From Metaphire vulgaris (taxonomy: Eukaryota; Annelida; Clitellata; Crassiclitellata; Megascolecidae), in NCBI GenBank assembly GCA_018105865.1, contig CM030845.1, positions 10,892,390 through 10,956,389 on the forward strand: a stretch of 64,000 nucleotides of DNA, in the 5' to 3' direction. Each line of letters starts with the position of its first letter. Positions within the stretch are counted from its first letter, which is position 1. Positions 11,570-24,600 of this stretch are shown here, piece by piece. The position numbers and the translations under genes are program-made. The notes under the pieces were generated by a model, which had not been told where the DNA came from, searched no databases, and worked only from the letters and a program-made list of their open reading frames with translations.

Positions 11570-11797
11570 CAATGGCGGTTCTAGCCTGAAATAAGCGGGG
11601 GTCCCTTCCTAGTCATTGATTGGCTGGAAAAGTCTGACGAGCAGAAAAAGGTCGTCCACTATGTTTTGCACATTTCCTCCTGAAAATAGCTGACGAGCTA
11701 CGGAAGTCTCAGGTCGTCTACTGTTATTATCATGGGGGGAGGCAAAGCTAAAATCTGGGGGCAATAGCCCCCCGGCCACAACCTAAAACCGCCACTG
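11570..11797. mobile_element. hAT-like MITE, GGCGGTT type
   Basis: Ends CAATGGCGGTTCTAGCC and CTAAAACCGCCACTG. CACATAGG follows the right end, and the same eight bases occur close to, but not directly against, the left end, so the duplication is imperfect. The interior carries 'tgacgagcagaaaaaggtcgtc'. Confidence 0.65.
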
Positions 11798-11986
11798 CAC
11801 ATAGGCACTGCGATAATGAAAGGAACTCAAGGTTAAGCTCTGTCGGAAGGGTTGAGGATTTAACCATTCCTTCAATGATCAAGAGAAATAAGATACCATA
11901 TAGCGATATGAAAAACTGTTATGACCAGTGCAGTTTTAGTGGGAACGCACGGGAACGGCGTAATTCCCACAACTTTCCCCCAGATT

Positions 11987-12697
11987 CAGTGGCGGTTCCA
12001 GGATTTCTTGGTGGAGGTCTGGGGAATGAAATGAATTCATAGGAAGTTGGTGGGGATTTAAATAGAAGGAAAAAATCAATACACTTTACCGAAAAAAGCC
12101 GACAAAAGGGATTTTACCCCTAATTTTACTACACTATTGCCAGGGGCGTAAACCTGGCTTCAACATTGGGGGGGATAGAATAATTTTTAAAAAGTTGACC
12201 CCCCCAGAAATATAAATATCCCTCTATTTTGGGGGGGGGATATTGCATATTATGGTGGGGACTTAAAATCGTCCATGAAATACGTCTTGACAAGCCAAAA
12301 AGAAGGTCATCCTGATATTGTTATATTTTCCCCTCTCCAAATACCATGACAAGCAAGAAAAGGTCATCCGAAATGAGAGAATGTGGATTTGGCGTAATTC
12401 TGGCATCAACATCATAGGGTAGGATAGAATTTTTTTACCATATAGGCCAAAACATTGGGGGGATAATTGATACTCTGTCCCCCGCCAACTAATTATTCGG
12501 GGGGACCGTCCCCCGCCGTCCCCCCGTGTTTTACGCCCATGACTATTGCCAAAAAATTGGTTGAGAAGCAAAAAAATGGACATCCACAGTTTTTCACCGT
12601 AGTTTTACTAGACTTTTATCCGAAAATAGGTTTCACAAGCAAAAAAGTCTGGTGGGGGGATGCTTCCCCACTCATACCCCACGTGGAACCGTCACTG
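11987..12697. mobile_element. hAT-like miniature element interrupted by a second one
   Basis: The outer element runs from CAGTGGCGGTTCC to GTGGAACCGTCACTG with 8-bp duplications CCCAGATT at 11979-11986 and 12698-12705. Removing the inner element (12141-12541 plus one ACTATTGC) leaves about 302 bases. An uninterrupted relative in the opposite orientation is at 60088-60335. Confidence 0.85.
12141..12541. mobile_element. Inner hAT-like element nested in 11987-12697
   Basis: 401 bases from CAGGGGCGTAAACC to GTTTTACGCCCATG, flanked by ACTATTGC at 12133-12140 and 12542-12549. Two 'gacaagc' A-rich motifs lie inside at about 12285 and 12350. Confidence 0.85.
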
Positions 12698-13129
12698 CCC
12701 AGATTATCTCGTATATTGATATGCAATGGTGCGTGTTTTACTGACCCAATCGGTTCTTTTATCAGTTGCACCTGATCACTTGATGAGCCGCGCTTTCAAC
12801 ACTTGATGGGCTCAAAAAATAATCGTCGTCACTAAAAAATCTTTTAGAAAATCGAAAATTTTGATACTTTTTAGGGGCTCGTAGGAATTTCTCTCGCGAC
12901 TGCCCTGAAAATGCGTCCCTAAACCTGGTTCTCTAGGAAAAAAGCACTGGTTACGATCGAGAAAAAAAACTTGTGATGTCTCTTCCAAGGCTGTGCTGTC
13001 GTACGGAACCTATCCGTTCACTAACAACCAGTTCGCAGCAATTTATTTTAAAAAGCGACGAAGTGAGCAGTCTGATCGACAGAGGGCTTCATTCGAAGAC
13101 CGATGGGCCAAACAGGAACAGGTTATGAC

Positions 13130-13209
13130 TTAACCCATTAACCGTGTATTTAACTGTAACTCAATGTAAAATGGACAGATATATCCGGGATCCCCAGTTA
13201 AGAGGTTAA
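13130..13209. mobile_element. TTAA-flanked 72-bp mini-element, copy a
   Basis: 80 bases including TTAA at both ends. Inverted termini are CCCATTAACCG and CCCAGTTAAGAGG; the interior carries 'gtaactcaatgtaaaatgg'. TTAA target sites and C-rich termini resemble piggyBac-type elements, but the length is very small for that group. Confidence 0.75.
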
Positions 13210-13336
13210 TATAAAATGTGATAATTAATTCGCTGATTTCACAAAGTGATGTAGTCAATGATTCCAATGAATTCCCGAGACTTTTGATTTGGAAACAACT
13301 ATAGCCACTGCCACTGACTGTACGAGTACGAGGGAT

Positions 13337-13526
13337 CAGGGGCGTAGCGACGGGGGTTATATCGGTATATACCCCCCAAAATCAGTCTACCTTAAAGTTT
13401 TTTTATGTGATTTACATGTGGTTATAGGCCTATGTGGTTTATATGGTTTATGTGGTTTATAGTTAAGATTTATACCCACCCAAAATATTTATGCCCTCCC
13501 TAAACAAATTCCTGGCTACGCCCCTG
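13337..13526. mobile_element. hAT-like MITE, family 'GGGGCGTAGC', copy 2
   Basis: 190 bases, ends CAGGGGCGTAGCGACGG and CCTGGCTACGCCCCTG, flanked by CGAGGGAT at 13329-13336 and 13527-13534. Opposite in orientation to the 2507 copy, with matching interior. Confidence 0.88.
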
Positions 13527-14344
13527 CGAGGGATATCAACAAAAGGCCTAATTCTGTCATCAACATTGGGGAGGGGGTGATAGGACAAATTTTAAAAGTG
13601 TATCCAGCCGTAAATATGGAAAATTGGAAATCCCCTCCATTTTTGTGGAGTAGGATATTGCTTATTAGGCCCATGGTGGGTTTTTAAAATCGGGCAAATC
13701 CGGATAGAAAGTTTGTTTGGGGGCGGGGAGGGGGGTAGTCTAAGCCGGGTCCTGGTTGTGTTAAGTGGGAACACATTACGAGATTGCATTAGACCCACCC
13801 AGCCAAAGAAACCTATAGCGCCGCCCCTGAGTTCGCTATTGCCATCACCCACCAGGCGCGTAGGCCTAACTCTGCCATCACCATTGACAATAATGATAGA
13901 ACAAATTTTAAAAGCGTAGGCCTTACCCAGTACCCACCTGTAAATATGGAAATCATCTCCATCTTTGTGGAGTAGGATATTGTTAATTATATTATGGCGG
14001 GTTTTTAAAACGCCCATGAAATTCGTATGAAATAATTTAGCTTGCCGGAGAGAGGGTCTAAAGTTTTTATATATTTTAATGGGGTCACGGAAAGTTTGAC
14101 AGTTTTTTGACAAAGTTGGGGATAAAAAAATTGCCTAAAATTGTTGACGCAATTAACGGGCAGCCCCAAGCTATGTTGTAGGCCTACTTCCCGCCATATG
14201 CAACTCTATTCAGGACAATAATGAACTCTAGTCAACAGTTGGCCAAAGTTTGCCATCTCAATTTCAGCATAATATCATGTCAATATGATATTATATCTTC
14301 AGGACATCATATCAATAATGACTACTGAGTACTGAATAGGCCTA

Positions 14345-14818
14345 TGGGGACCATTCCTAAATGACGTCACGTACTTAGGGGAGGGTTAAAACATTTGTGA
14401 CGATGTGCGACGACGGAGGGAGGGGTTTCCAGAAATGTGACGTCACATAATACTAAACATTGTTAGTAGGCCTAACACCGCAATACTATGTTACCGTAAA
14501 AACGAACGTAAGCCTATTTTACACTTGTAATTATTATACTTCATTTAAAAGAGAATTTGAAAGTTTCTGAATATTGTTTAGACCATAGTGCATAGATATC
14601 TATGCATTATGGTTTAAACTATAATAATTATAATTGATATTTTCAAACTAAACATTAATTTTAACATTTGAAAGACGATAAGATGACGGCGGTGGAGGGG
14701 TTAACGCTTTGTGACGTCATATTTGAGGGGATCTGACTTTTGTGACGACGTGTGACGAGAGGAGGGGTAAAAAAGCTGCTGTCAAAATCGCGTGGCGTCA
14801 TTTATGGATGACCCCTAG
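14345..14818. mobile_element. CRE-rich miniature element, copy 1, upstream of MAP4K
   Basis: Left part reads ggggaccattcctaaatgacgtcacg and right part cgtggcgtcatttatggatgacccc, an imperfect inverted repeat. The element holds two full TGACGTCA sites (near 14364 and 14439) plus variants such as tgacgtcata (near 14712). The second copy is at 54250-54693. Right end lies about 360 bases before MAP4K exon 1. Confidence 0.72.
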
Positions 14819-15039
14819 ACTCGATTCGTTCGTTTTTAGTTAACGTAGGCCTACTGACGAGCAAAAATGTTATCATTCGGAAATGATGCTTTATTATTTT
14901 CCAAATTAGACAAGTTTAGAAGTTTTAGCATGCCTTAAATATAGCACAAACGCTAAACAAATAAAGCCAAAATTATGAAACGTCGTGTTTGCTAAACAAA
15001 GTCGGCGCTATAGTAATCTCGGTGTCGGCCATAGACTGA

Positions 15040-15180
15040 GAAAGACAACGGAAGTTGATATCGTCTCTGCGGATGAGGATGTGTGATTTTATGAGAAAAA
15101 AGCACAATGTTAATTTGTATACACTGTAAATAGCTTCGCATTTTCGGCGATCTAGTCTCCGTCTCTTCGATTCGTCGGAC
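15040..15180 (+). promoter_or_regulatory. Probable MAP4K 5' UTR and core promoter area
   Basis: The start codon at 15181 is preceded by an in-frame stop at 15127-15129. An ETS-like cggaagt lies at 15049-15055 in a short stretch more CpG-rich than the introns. No TATA box was seen at a convincing spacing. Assignment rests on position only. Confidence 0.3.
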
Positions 15181-15300
15181 ATGTCGTCATCGTCGTCCTC
15201 TTCGTCTCTGCCGCCTCCGGAGATCTGGCGTCGAAATCCCCAGGAGGACTTCGAATTGCTACAACGAGTCGGCAGTGGGACCTACGGCGATGTTTACAAG
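15181..15300 (+). CDS. MAP4K5: MAP4K exon 1 (residues 1-40)
   Basis: Start codon, eight consecutive Ser, then [12 protein letters not shown] and the glycine loop [10 protein letters not shown]. The donor is the first GT of a (GT)n repeat. This ATG is the only one after the in-frame stop at 15127. Confidence 0.93.
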
Positions 15301-18300
15301 GTGTGTGTGTGTGTGTGTGTGTATGTACAGTAATGACCATATTATTGATTGTCATCGTCGTCGTCGTAATTGGGGTAACTCGTCCAGAATTGATTTCATG
15401 AACACACAGCACAGTTCTCATAATCGTCGTGATTGTTATGATCATCATCGTGATCACCGTAAGTAGGCCCGTAAGTAACCAAGTAAGTAAAATCTCGTGA
15501 ATTTCTATAGCGCTTTCGATGGCAGGTATTGTACATGCTTACACTAGTTATGGTAATCATGGCAGGTCGCTACTCACATGTAAACAGGAAATAGAAATCC
15601 GAAAGTAGTCCGTTCGTACTGAAAGAAGTTCCAAAGACGACGATTGCTCCATAGAGATCTTGAGAGGCGTATTTTGCAAACTGACTTTGTATAGCACCTT
15701 TTTTATTTTTTAGCGTTATAAGGTAGCGAGAATTTAGGATAACATTGGAAACAAATGAACAACACTGAATTAAGCCAGACATACTAGGAATCAGAGATCT
15801 CGCAAGGGGGTTAATCAAGTTTATGTAATATATGGCTAAGTGCATAAGCAATATTGAGATAAAGTCAACACACACAATCACACACAGACACACACAGATT
15901 TATATTATAAATCTATTATATGTGCAAAGGTGTGGTTTAAACTTTATTATAACGCTATACAAACGTTTAAGTGTAAGCATGTGTACCATAGACTTTAACA
16001 CGATATGTGCTACGATGCGTGGACAGATACACTGGTACTTCTTTTTGTTCGGTTAGAGGGCGGATTTCTACTTCCTGTTTACATGTGAGTAGCCACGATG
16101 TTAATCTTGAAAAATCCGCTCAGGTGGTACTACAGAATTCACTGCTGTGGCGAAATGGGGCAGTGAACCCTTAAGATGGCGGCCTTCCGCAAGAAGCTGT
16201 TCCCCATTGATGAGTCAGCGAAACACAGAAGGAAGGATGTTGAAGGACCACATAAATGTTGAAAGATATTCTCTGTGTGGCAAAATCAGATGGTGAATTT
16301 CTGAGGGCAGTCTTCTGCACGAGAATAATACCGTAGTAACTGCTTATTCCTTGTCATCATCATAGATGAGATTTATGTGGTAACTCTTTAAAATTGGACT
16401 GAGTGAACATCCAGCAAATGTCTGTATTGCAGCCACTGCTGGTAATTATAAGAATAATTAAGTTTGGCTGCTTCTCTTATGATTGTACAGTGTGTCAAAA
16501 AGCGTCAGAGAATCGGGAACTCTTGCCGGAGGCAAGAGTCAGATTATTCCATGACTTGCTGACTGGCCAGTTGGCCATCATTTGAAATCTATGTGAAATC
16601 ATCCAAATTGGACTGCAATTTGAAAATTCATTGCTTGTTGTATTTGGAACTAGTGACAAAGTTGGAAAGATAGTTTTTCAGTTTCTGGTTAGAAAGTGTG
16701 GAACTTTTGTCTTCTGTATGTTCGATCTTCCACTTTTCTATGTCTTTTCAACTTTTGGCTAATATACATCTTATTCTGTTGGAATTGCCTTCATAGTTGG
16801 CCTCATTATTTCCCACTGTTACAGATATCTCTGTGATTGATGTTATCTTTTTGGACTCGTATTTGGAGTACCAGCTCTCTATATCTTTCTTCAGGAATAC
16901 ACATCCTGCAGCCCCCAAAGCCAATTCATGCAACCCCAGAATAATTTCTGGTCTTCTACATTAGTGTGGCCCCACACTGACACAATGTGCAATCTCACAT
17001 TGGCTCACTGAAATTCATACGAAATGACTTTCTATGAAGTGGTTAAAAAATACTTAGCATTGGTCACTCATAATCTAGGTTATTATTTACTTGTAAGAGT
17101 TTAGGATTTTTTAGAAATGCCGACATCGTCCCTTCGATTGACCAAATTTTAGTTTATATTTCACTTAGAAAATTTGGCTTTGTCGGTGTTTTGATCACTG
17201 GGCTTTCTGGCCGATCCCATATCTTTCCTAACATACTTTCTGCTTTTAAACTGCATTTTGGAGCCAGTCATGGTTATTTCATAATGTAAAACAAATGAGT
17301 GACATGTACAATTGTACATGCATAGCTCCTTGTTTCAGCAATGCTGCACATTTATGTGTATTTACACAGCTGTGTACAACTTGTTAAACCAGAAAAGGTT
17401 AATTGGAAGCTGAAGGAAGAGTTGATAAGAAAGGGTAAGATGGTTAAGGCAGTGTTTTGTATTGAGTAGCTAGACACTGCTGGAAACCTATATAATCTGA
17501 TCGTATTAGCACATGCAGTAACTGAAGTAACTGGATTTTGAGTTCCTACATGCTGAAAATTTCAATCCTGTTTCAACTTTCAACTGAATCATCATTTGAA
17601 TTAGATTGTAAAATGAGATTATTTTGACAGCCACTGATATTCGTTCTCTACTGATAAGAAAATTAGTCTGAACTTCGGCTACTGTTTGCTTAATTGAGAT
17701 GCCAATCTTCTCTTGATGGATGTCACATTGAACGTGCATGTGGATAAACTTGCAACAAGCAGCTACTGTTTAAATTGTCAATGTTGTGGTGAAGTCTTAT
17801 TGTTTTGATGGGCAGGCCAAATGTAACCAGCTGTTTTGTTGCAGCTGCTGTCTGTATTGACTATTGCTTGCATTTTAATATATTACTGTATAACTTGTTT
17901 GACGAGCCTTTGGTGAGCCTTTGGTGAATGGGCCCAAGTACAAGGACTCTGTATTCATGCCCATGGGTGTCTTTTCCATTTCTAGAAAAAATTCCTGTAT
18001 GTTCCTCTTTACCTGATGTTGTGAAACACTGAAGAGCTTTCAAAATTAAGACCTCAATTTGACTCTTTAAAATAGTAACCCACACTTTGAGCATCTCAAT
18101 TCTAATTTGTTTATCTCTTCTGCAAAAACATTATGACAGGTTGGTGATGAAATTTGTGAATATAGATAGTACTGTACATGCTTTTGGCTGCATTTTTGGC
18201 ATTAGGTGGTTAATGGGTTCCATTTTCTGTGTTTGTGTATATATTCTTTATCAGTGTTGCTGCTTGACATTTTGAAAGAACAGAAGAAACGTGCTGCTAC

Positions 18301-18610
18301 AAAGTTTGACAGCAATCTAAAATTTACTTCATGTCCAAAGTTTAAAATGTTTGATCATTTTGGTCAGGTTTTCAAAGAAGATCAAAGCAACTATGAAATG
18401 CTGTTGATCAAGCAAAATTACTTAAGATGCAGATCATAATTTAAAACTTTCTGATGTTGCTATTGTTTTTTTGTGATATTTCAAAGTTTTTGCCTGATCT
18501 CCATATCTATTATTGCAACTGCATTAGTTCAGCTTGTGACTAATCATGTGCCATTTAGCCATTAAATTCAATTTTTTCACTTTCACACTTTCACTTGCTT
18601 TCTTGTGTTA

Positions 18611-18676
<66 letters not shown>

Positions 18677-21600
18677 TATACTCATACAAAAATCATTAAT
18701 TTGGCTTAAAATAACTGAACGTATCAAATATAAGATAACACTGACATATATCTCACTTCAGTAATAAAAACCTCTCTACCTTAGAACACTATTGACGCCT
18801 CAGCCTCCCCGACCCACGTGATTGTCATCTCATCTCACTCTTTCTTGTCCTCTGAATCAGTCATCCCTGAAAATCTGCAACCATGCCTTTTCATACGCCG
18901 CACCTGAATTTTGGAAGTCGATCCCAGCTTCCTTCCGCAGCTTTAGACACTGTCAAACAATAAAATCTGAATTCTCATTTCCCATAATTCCTGCATTATC
19001 TCCTCATGTCTTCAGCCTCCATAGCTATAACAACTTAACCTCACTGCCCTTAATATATATTGACCATTGCATGGCTGATCATTCACCTTTCCCATAGCTA
19101 TTTTAAGAAAGACTAAGTGCCTAAAATAGGCAGCTACTGTTGTACTACTTTCCAAGGCACTGTATAAATCCATGAGAATTTACTTACTTACTTTACTTAT
19201 ATACATATTATATGTGTGTGTTTGCATTTGTATATACACACTTACATATGTACAATGTCGTACATACATGCACACAATGCATTCATGTGTACTTACTTGT
19301 ATTGCTGTAGTTACTCTATGCTACATGAGTTTTATATTTTTGTTTCCTAGGCTCGAAACTTGGCTTCGAATGTCTTTGCAGCCATTAAAATAATTAAAGT
19401 TGAGCCAGGTTTGTTTTCTCTGTTCTTGCATATCTATTTTAATGAATTTACTAAATGTATTTCATGCAAAATTTTAATTTGTTGTTATTGATAACAACTC
19501 TTGGACTGTGATTCATAAAACATTTTGGCCGAGCACCTGTCATTTCTGTATAATGTTATGTCAATGTGTATATATAACTATACAGTATACATGTCACATG
19601 TATTGAAATAGTGCTAAAATTTGACATCCCGTAACTTAACAGGGAGATAGAGTGTGAGAAATATGTTAATTTTTATGAAATATTAAAAAATTTAAATTAT
19701 ATTAGATATATAATGTATATCTATTATCTATGTTTGTGTCTAAATATGCAGACACATACTGGCCAACTACCATGTACATTCATGCATCAGTTGGTGCTCA
19801 TTACCAGTTGACAATTATTGGCAATTGTGAATGGATAAATTCAATTGGCTTAAGCATAACTATTTAGCTATTTGAATATGGATTGACTAAGAATTAAAAT
19901 ATATAATCCTTCCCTTACAACTCATTTGTTAGACGTTTTTCAGGAGTGATTATACATTTCTTGGACTGTCTCTATTGTTAGGTGATGACTTTGCAATAGT
20001 GCAACAAGAAATCTCCATGATGAAGGAATGTCAGCATCGTAACATTGTAGCTTACTACGGCAGCTACTTACGGTATTTCGATAATTTTCTTGTGACTGTA
20101 ATTCTAGGTGGCAGGCATTTTGACGATTCTGTTTGTATGAAATGCAGCTGACTTTCTTCAATGAAGGCACACACATAACTGATGATTCTGAAGGAGTGAG
20201 TTGATATCAAGGAAGCTTTACTTCAAAATCAGTGAATCTGTGGCAATGACGATTTTTTGTTAGCTAAATTCATTTTCGGACGACCGCTTTATTGTCATCC
20301 GATGCGTCGATTTTGTTATTGTTGTAGGCGAGATAAACTGTGGATCTGCATGGAGTATTGTGGAGGCGGTTCACTGCAGGATATATATCACAGTGAGTTT
20401 ATCGTTTCTATTTACCGATATTCCCATCATTGTTCACTGCTAGCGAGTGACTGGCTTAGTATTTGCACAATTAAGTGATTGCTGAATTAACAGATTTGCT
20501 TCATCCGGGAACAAATTGAAACAGCTACTTCCCAAGGGAAACTGTTTACTTATACCCAGTATATGGTGTTACAGGATGCTTAGGTAGTCTGTAATTGATG
20601 GTAAATTCAATGTGATAAGGTTGCTTTGAGGCAGCTGATGTTTCACTGAATATTATAATATGCACATAATATACATATAATTATGTGTTTAAATGGATAG
20701 ATAGCTGAGTATCTATGTGTGACTAAAACTAAATATGCTGAGATAATTAAGGATTGACACCAAGATTTTATGGAGTTCATTAAAGACATTTGAGAACCAT
20801 ATTCAGTGATTAATTATGTAAGAACAATCATCAAATTGGACTAAAATATGGAGTAGAGCGACTGGTGACCAGTACTGTTGAGATTACTTCTGCTGAAGTA
20901 ATGCATTACCATTATACTTGTTTCCTGGAAAAGAAGTAATTATTATTACTGCCAAACAAAAGCAAACAAAAAATAATCAATATTAATTAAGGTACATTTC
21001 ATGAAACAAACTAGGCATTAAGTACTGCTGGCTCGAAATGGCACATGTATGTCTAGAATGAAGAATTCCCATAGTTTAGGCTCGAAAACAAGTTTAGTTT
21101 GGTTCAAGTAACACAGTTGCAGCTGCTACTTAATCAGACGGTGTTGATGTAACAGCAATGGTCTTTCAAATGTGTCATCTGAGTCTGTTTCTGCGTTTCA
21201 ATGAAAAGTCTTTTGTCTGCTGTGCTGGATGGAAGTGCAGCATACTATTTAATGATTGCTGCCTTACCTGTTTGGTATCTAGACAGCATATCTGTACATC
21301 AATGAGCATTATGCAAGGCTGACTGATGTGTGTATGTGTGTGTGTGTGCATTCTGAACGCTGGCCATCAGTGACTTCATAGCTGGTAGGAAGGACACATC
21401 CCAAGTAAAATTTATTGCCTTGATGGTTAAAAGTTGCTGTTGAAACAGGCTGCAACTTGCCTTGCCAATAATCCCCGAGAAGCTTCAGGTGGAATTACTG
21501 GCAGTTCAAGATCTTGGCACACTTTATTTGTCTCAGTAGCACCTTTAACAATTTTATCTATGGCTCCGTAGAAGGAATTCGCCTGGTGGCATGCATGTAA

Positions 21601-24600
21601 TTAAATATGTAATGTGAAAAATGGGGATTACTCATTATTTGTAATCAGTTACAGCTATAATTGCTGCTCTACGTCCAAGCAGTTGAATGCACTTACAGTT
21701 ACTAGTCCTTTGTGGTTAATTAGGTAATTGTTGTTGACTAGAAGTCGCTTTAATTATACTGTAGAAGGCAGCAACTCAGCATGGATTGGACCCATAGGTG
21801 GGTTGGTGATTTGGTGACCTTTTATTGAATGATTTTCAGCTGAAAAGCAAGTTATGATAGATTAATTATTTATGAGCCATAAAAAACACATTTTTGACCG
21901 AAATAAATTGCCTGCATTACCGCTATTATCTTCAACTGTTGTGAAGGATTAATTTTTAAAAATGTTTCTTTTATTTTGGGCAGGCACGCCATAGTTCTGA
22001 TGTACAGAGTTTCTTAGTAAACCACTATAATGCGGGGACATTTTTTTATCACTCAGAAGAATGCTTATGCTCCATTCTGATTTTTGTTACTATATTTTTA
22101 AGTATTTGGTCAAAATGGATTCATGTAGTATATTTTCAAAGAGTGGATTAATTTGCGTGTAATCTAATCATTATTTATAATGTGCGTAGGATTGACTCCA
22201 AGATTTGTATGATTTGCATGCTTGTCCAGAACTTTTCTGGCTATGAAAACCTTAACATGTTGAGCGCTGGGGACGTCAATTGACGTCCTTATTTGGTAAT
22301 GCAGAGCGCTGAGGGCGTCATATGATGTCCTCTGTTCAATGCATCTGAAGCCAGGGAGATCGCATAACGGCCACGTCTGGCAAAGAACCTGTGCTAATGT
22401 GTTAAGTGTGATGGCATTAAGAAAGTAATCTGGCCATACAGCCATAATCAATGCTAATGTTTTGCTGGTTCCTTGACAGTGCTGAGCTAAATTCTTGTGC
22501 ACACTGTCATTGTTACCATATACTATGTACGTTATGGAGGATTTTAACATCTGGGCTGCTTTTTACAGACAGGAAAGTGTTTCTAATGCCTTGTCAGGTC
22601 TAGATATAAATGCTGTTCATTGCAAGAAATTATCATTTGGCCGTAGGAAGAATGATTTATGCCTGCACTCATTTGCAGAGCCGCTAGTTTTGTAAGTTGT
22701 TGTGAATCACATTTATTATATCATCAGTCCAGGACTGCAGTGCATAGAGGTTGCAGACCATACTGATTGCTTATTTAGGAGCTAGTTGTCATGTTCCAGT
22801 TAATTGACCATTCGTGAAACTGTGCTGTAGTGAGAATCATTGGATGATCAAATTATTCGGTATAATGCTTGTTTTAGAAGACCAGACCAGTAATAGGTGT
22901 GTCATATTCTCATTGCAGTAGAAATGACATGCATAACATGGATATCATAGAGGTCTAGTATTACTAGTGTATGAGGTTTTTGAAGTTAAAGAAATTTTTG
23001 CTAATTGATACAACAAAATCTTTGTTTTTGTCAACTTTCCTATAGGTCCTATCATTTCTTATGAGCTTCAGGCTGTTGATATTTAAATCTTTCTACATTT
23101 TGTCTTGGTGTCATCTTAGCAAACCTTGTTCACAGCTGCTGACTTCAGTTTAACAGCTGACGCAGCTGTCTTTGCATTGAAATTCCTATATTTCCTCTAC
23201 AGTCATTATGTGATTGCTGCATTTTGTAAATAACAGCATCATTCGTTTATGTGAATTTGTGCTTTAAATTCAAAAACCTTCTTGACATTTGTACAAAATT
23301 GAGTCTGAAAGAAGATATTTAAACATCCTGTATTTGACAGACATGATAATCTGTCATCAATTAAGTGATCAGTTGGCATAGGGTGGATGTGGCTATGCAT
23401 CTCAATTACGGGTATTAGTAAATGTCCCTTGACTGCTGTATTAAGCATTGGGTTTGATATAGTATTATATTACAACAGTTAGAGATTTATGAGTAGCTAT
23501 ACAATGAGATGTATAACAAATAGTAATGGTTTAGATTTACTGATTTACTGCACTGCTTTGAAATGGTCTGAGCAATATCAGCAGAAATTCTGATAGTACA
23601 AATGTATTGATTTGAATTTTTGATAAGCTTAAACCTGCCGATGAAAGATATGCTGACTGATGACTGATCACTGCTATCAGATTGACAATGGAAAAGAAGT
23701 TGTTTTTTAGTGGAAATAGAAGTTCATTTATTTATTTAATATTTACTGCCCTAATGTATAATATTATGTTGTGCTATTTTGGCCATTACAGTGACCGTAC
23801 ATCTGTAATGTTTTCTTTGTATTAAATTCACAAAATCAGCACTATTTTTACCGTTATTTCTAAAGCTGTTCTCGTGTGATGTGATATATTTCCAGTGGAT
23901 GATTGAAAATGATTTCAACAAGACAGGCAATTTTTACAAATTAGTTGTTTATTAACTTAACTTGTTTTGGAGATTTATGATATTATTACTGAAATTACTG
24001 TGATGAATAGCCCTGAATCTAGCTTCAAACTCAGCTTGCAGCTGTATTGATCATTAACCCCTTAACCGTGTATTTAACTGTAACTCAATGTAAAATGGAC
24101 GGATATATCTGGGATCCCCAGTTAAGGTGTTAAGAAAAATTTGCTGTTATATATATTGCATCTTATTGCTTACCACTGTTACTGACATTTCAACAGTTCA
24201 CCTGGTCTTTACTTATGGATTTGGGATACCATTCATTGTTACTTTTCTGTATCAGAATTCAGAACCAGTAATATTTACATGTATGTATTTACATGTATTT
24301 ACATGTATGAACATTGTTATTTTAAAATTTATCTTGAAAATCACAATAGGAAAATACAACATTTCATTAGAATTGCAAATTTCATAGGATTTACCTTTTG
24401 TTAATATGTTCAGAAGAAGTAAAATTATGTATACAAATGTGCTTTTGTGTCTATACTGCAAAACTGATTAGACATTCCACTTGCAATTGATTTCATTTTA
24501 CAACGACTGCATGTGATTGTTCTTGAGATTTTTCATTATCGTTTCAGTTACTGGTCCTCTGTCTGAAGTTCAAATAGCGTACATTTGTCGTGAGACGTTA

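Larger units (their letters stand above)
4500..15180. other. Intergenic stretch between divergent Delta and MAP4K genes
   Basis: About 10.7 kb without a recognisable coding exon on either strand. It contains microsatellites, several hAT-like miniature elements, a CCAAT-rich tandem repeat near 9 kb, a tRNA-like remnant near 5.8 kb and one CRE-rich element near 14.5 kb. The 7070-7440 stretch is GC-rich and could be a non-coding first exon, but nothing proves it. Confidence 0.6.
15324..19350 (+). other. MAP4K intron 1 content
   Basis: 4.05 kb. Holds a LINE 3'-end scrap at 15471-15560, a foldback element at 15567-16098, a (TA)n tract at 18613-18672 and a plus-strand LINE 3' fragment at 18690-19200. 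A YY1-like aagatggcggc occurs near 16173. No coding exon was recognised. Confidence 0.6.
20393..24547 (+). other. MAP4K intron 4 content
   Basis: 4.15 kb. Holds TTAA-bounded elements at 22252-22405 and 24054-24133. The rest is AT-rich unique-looking sequence without recognised exons. Confidence 0.6.
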
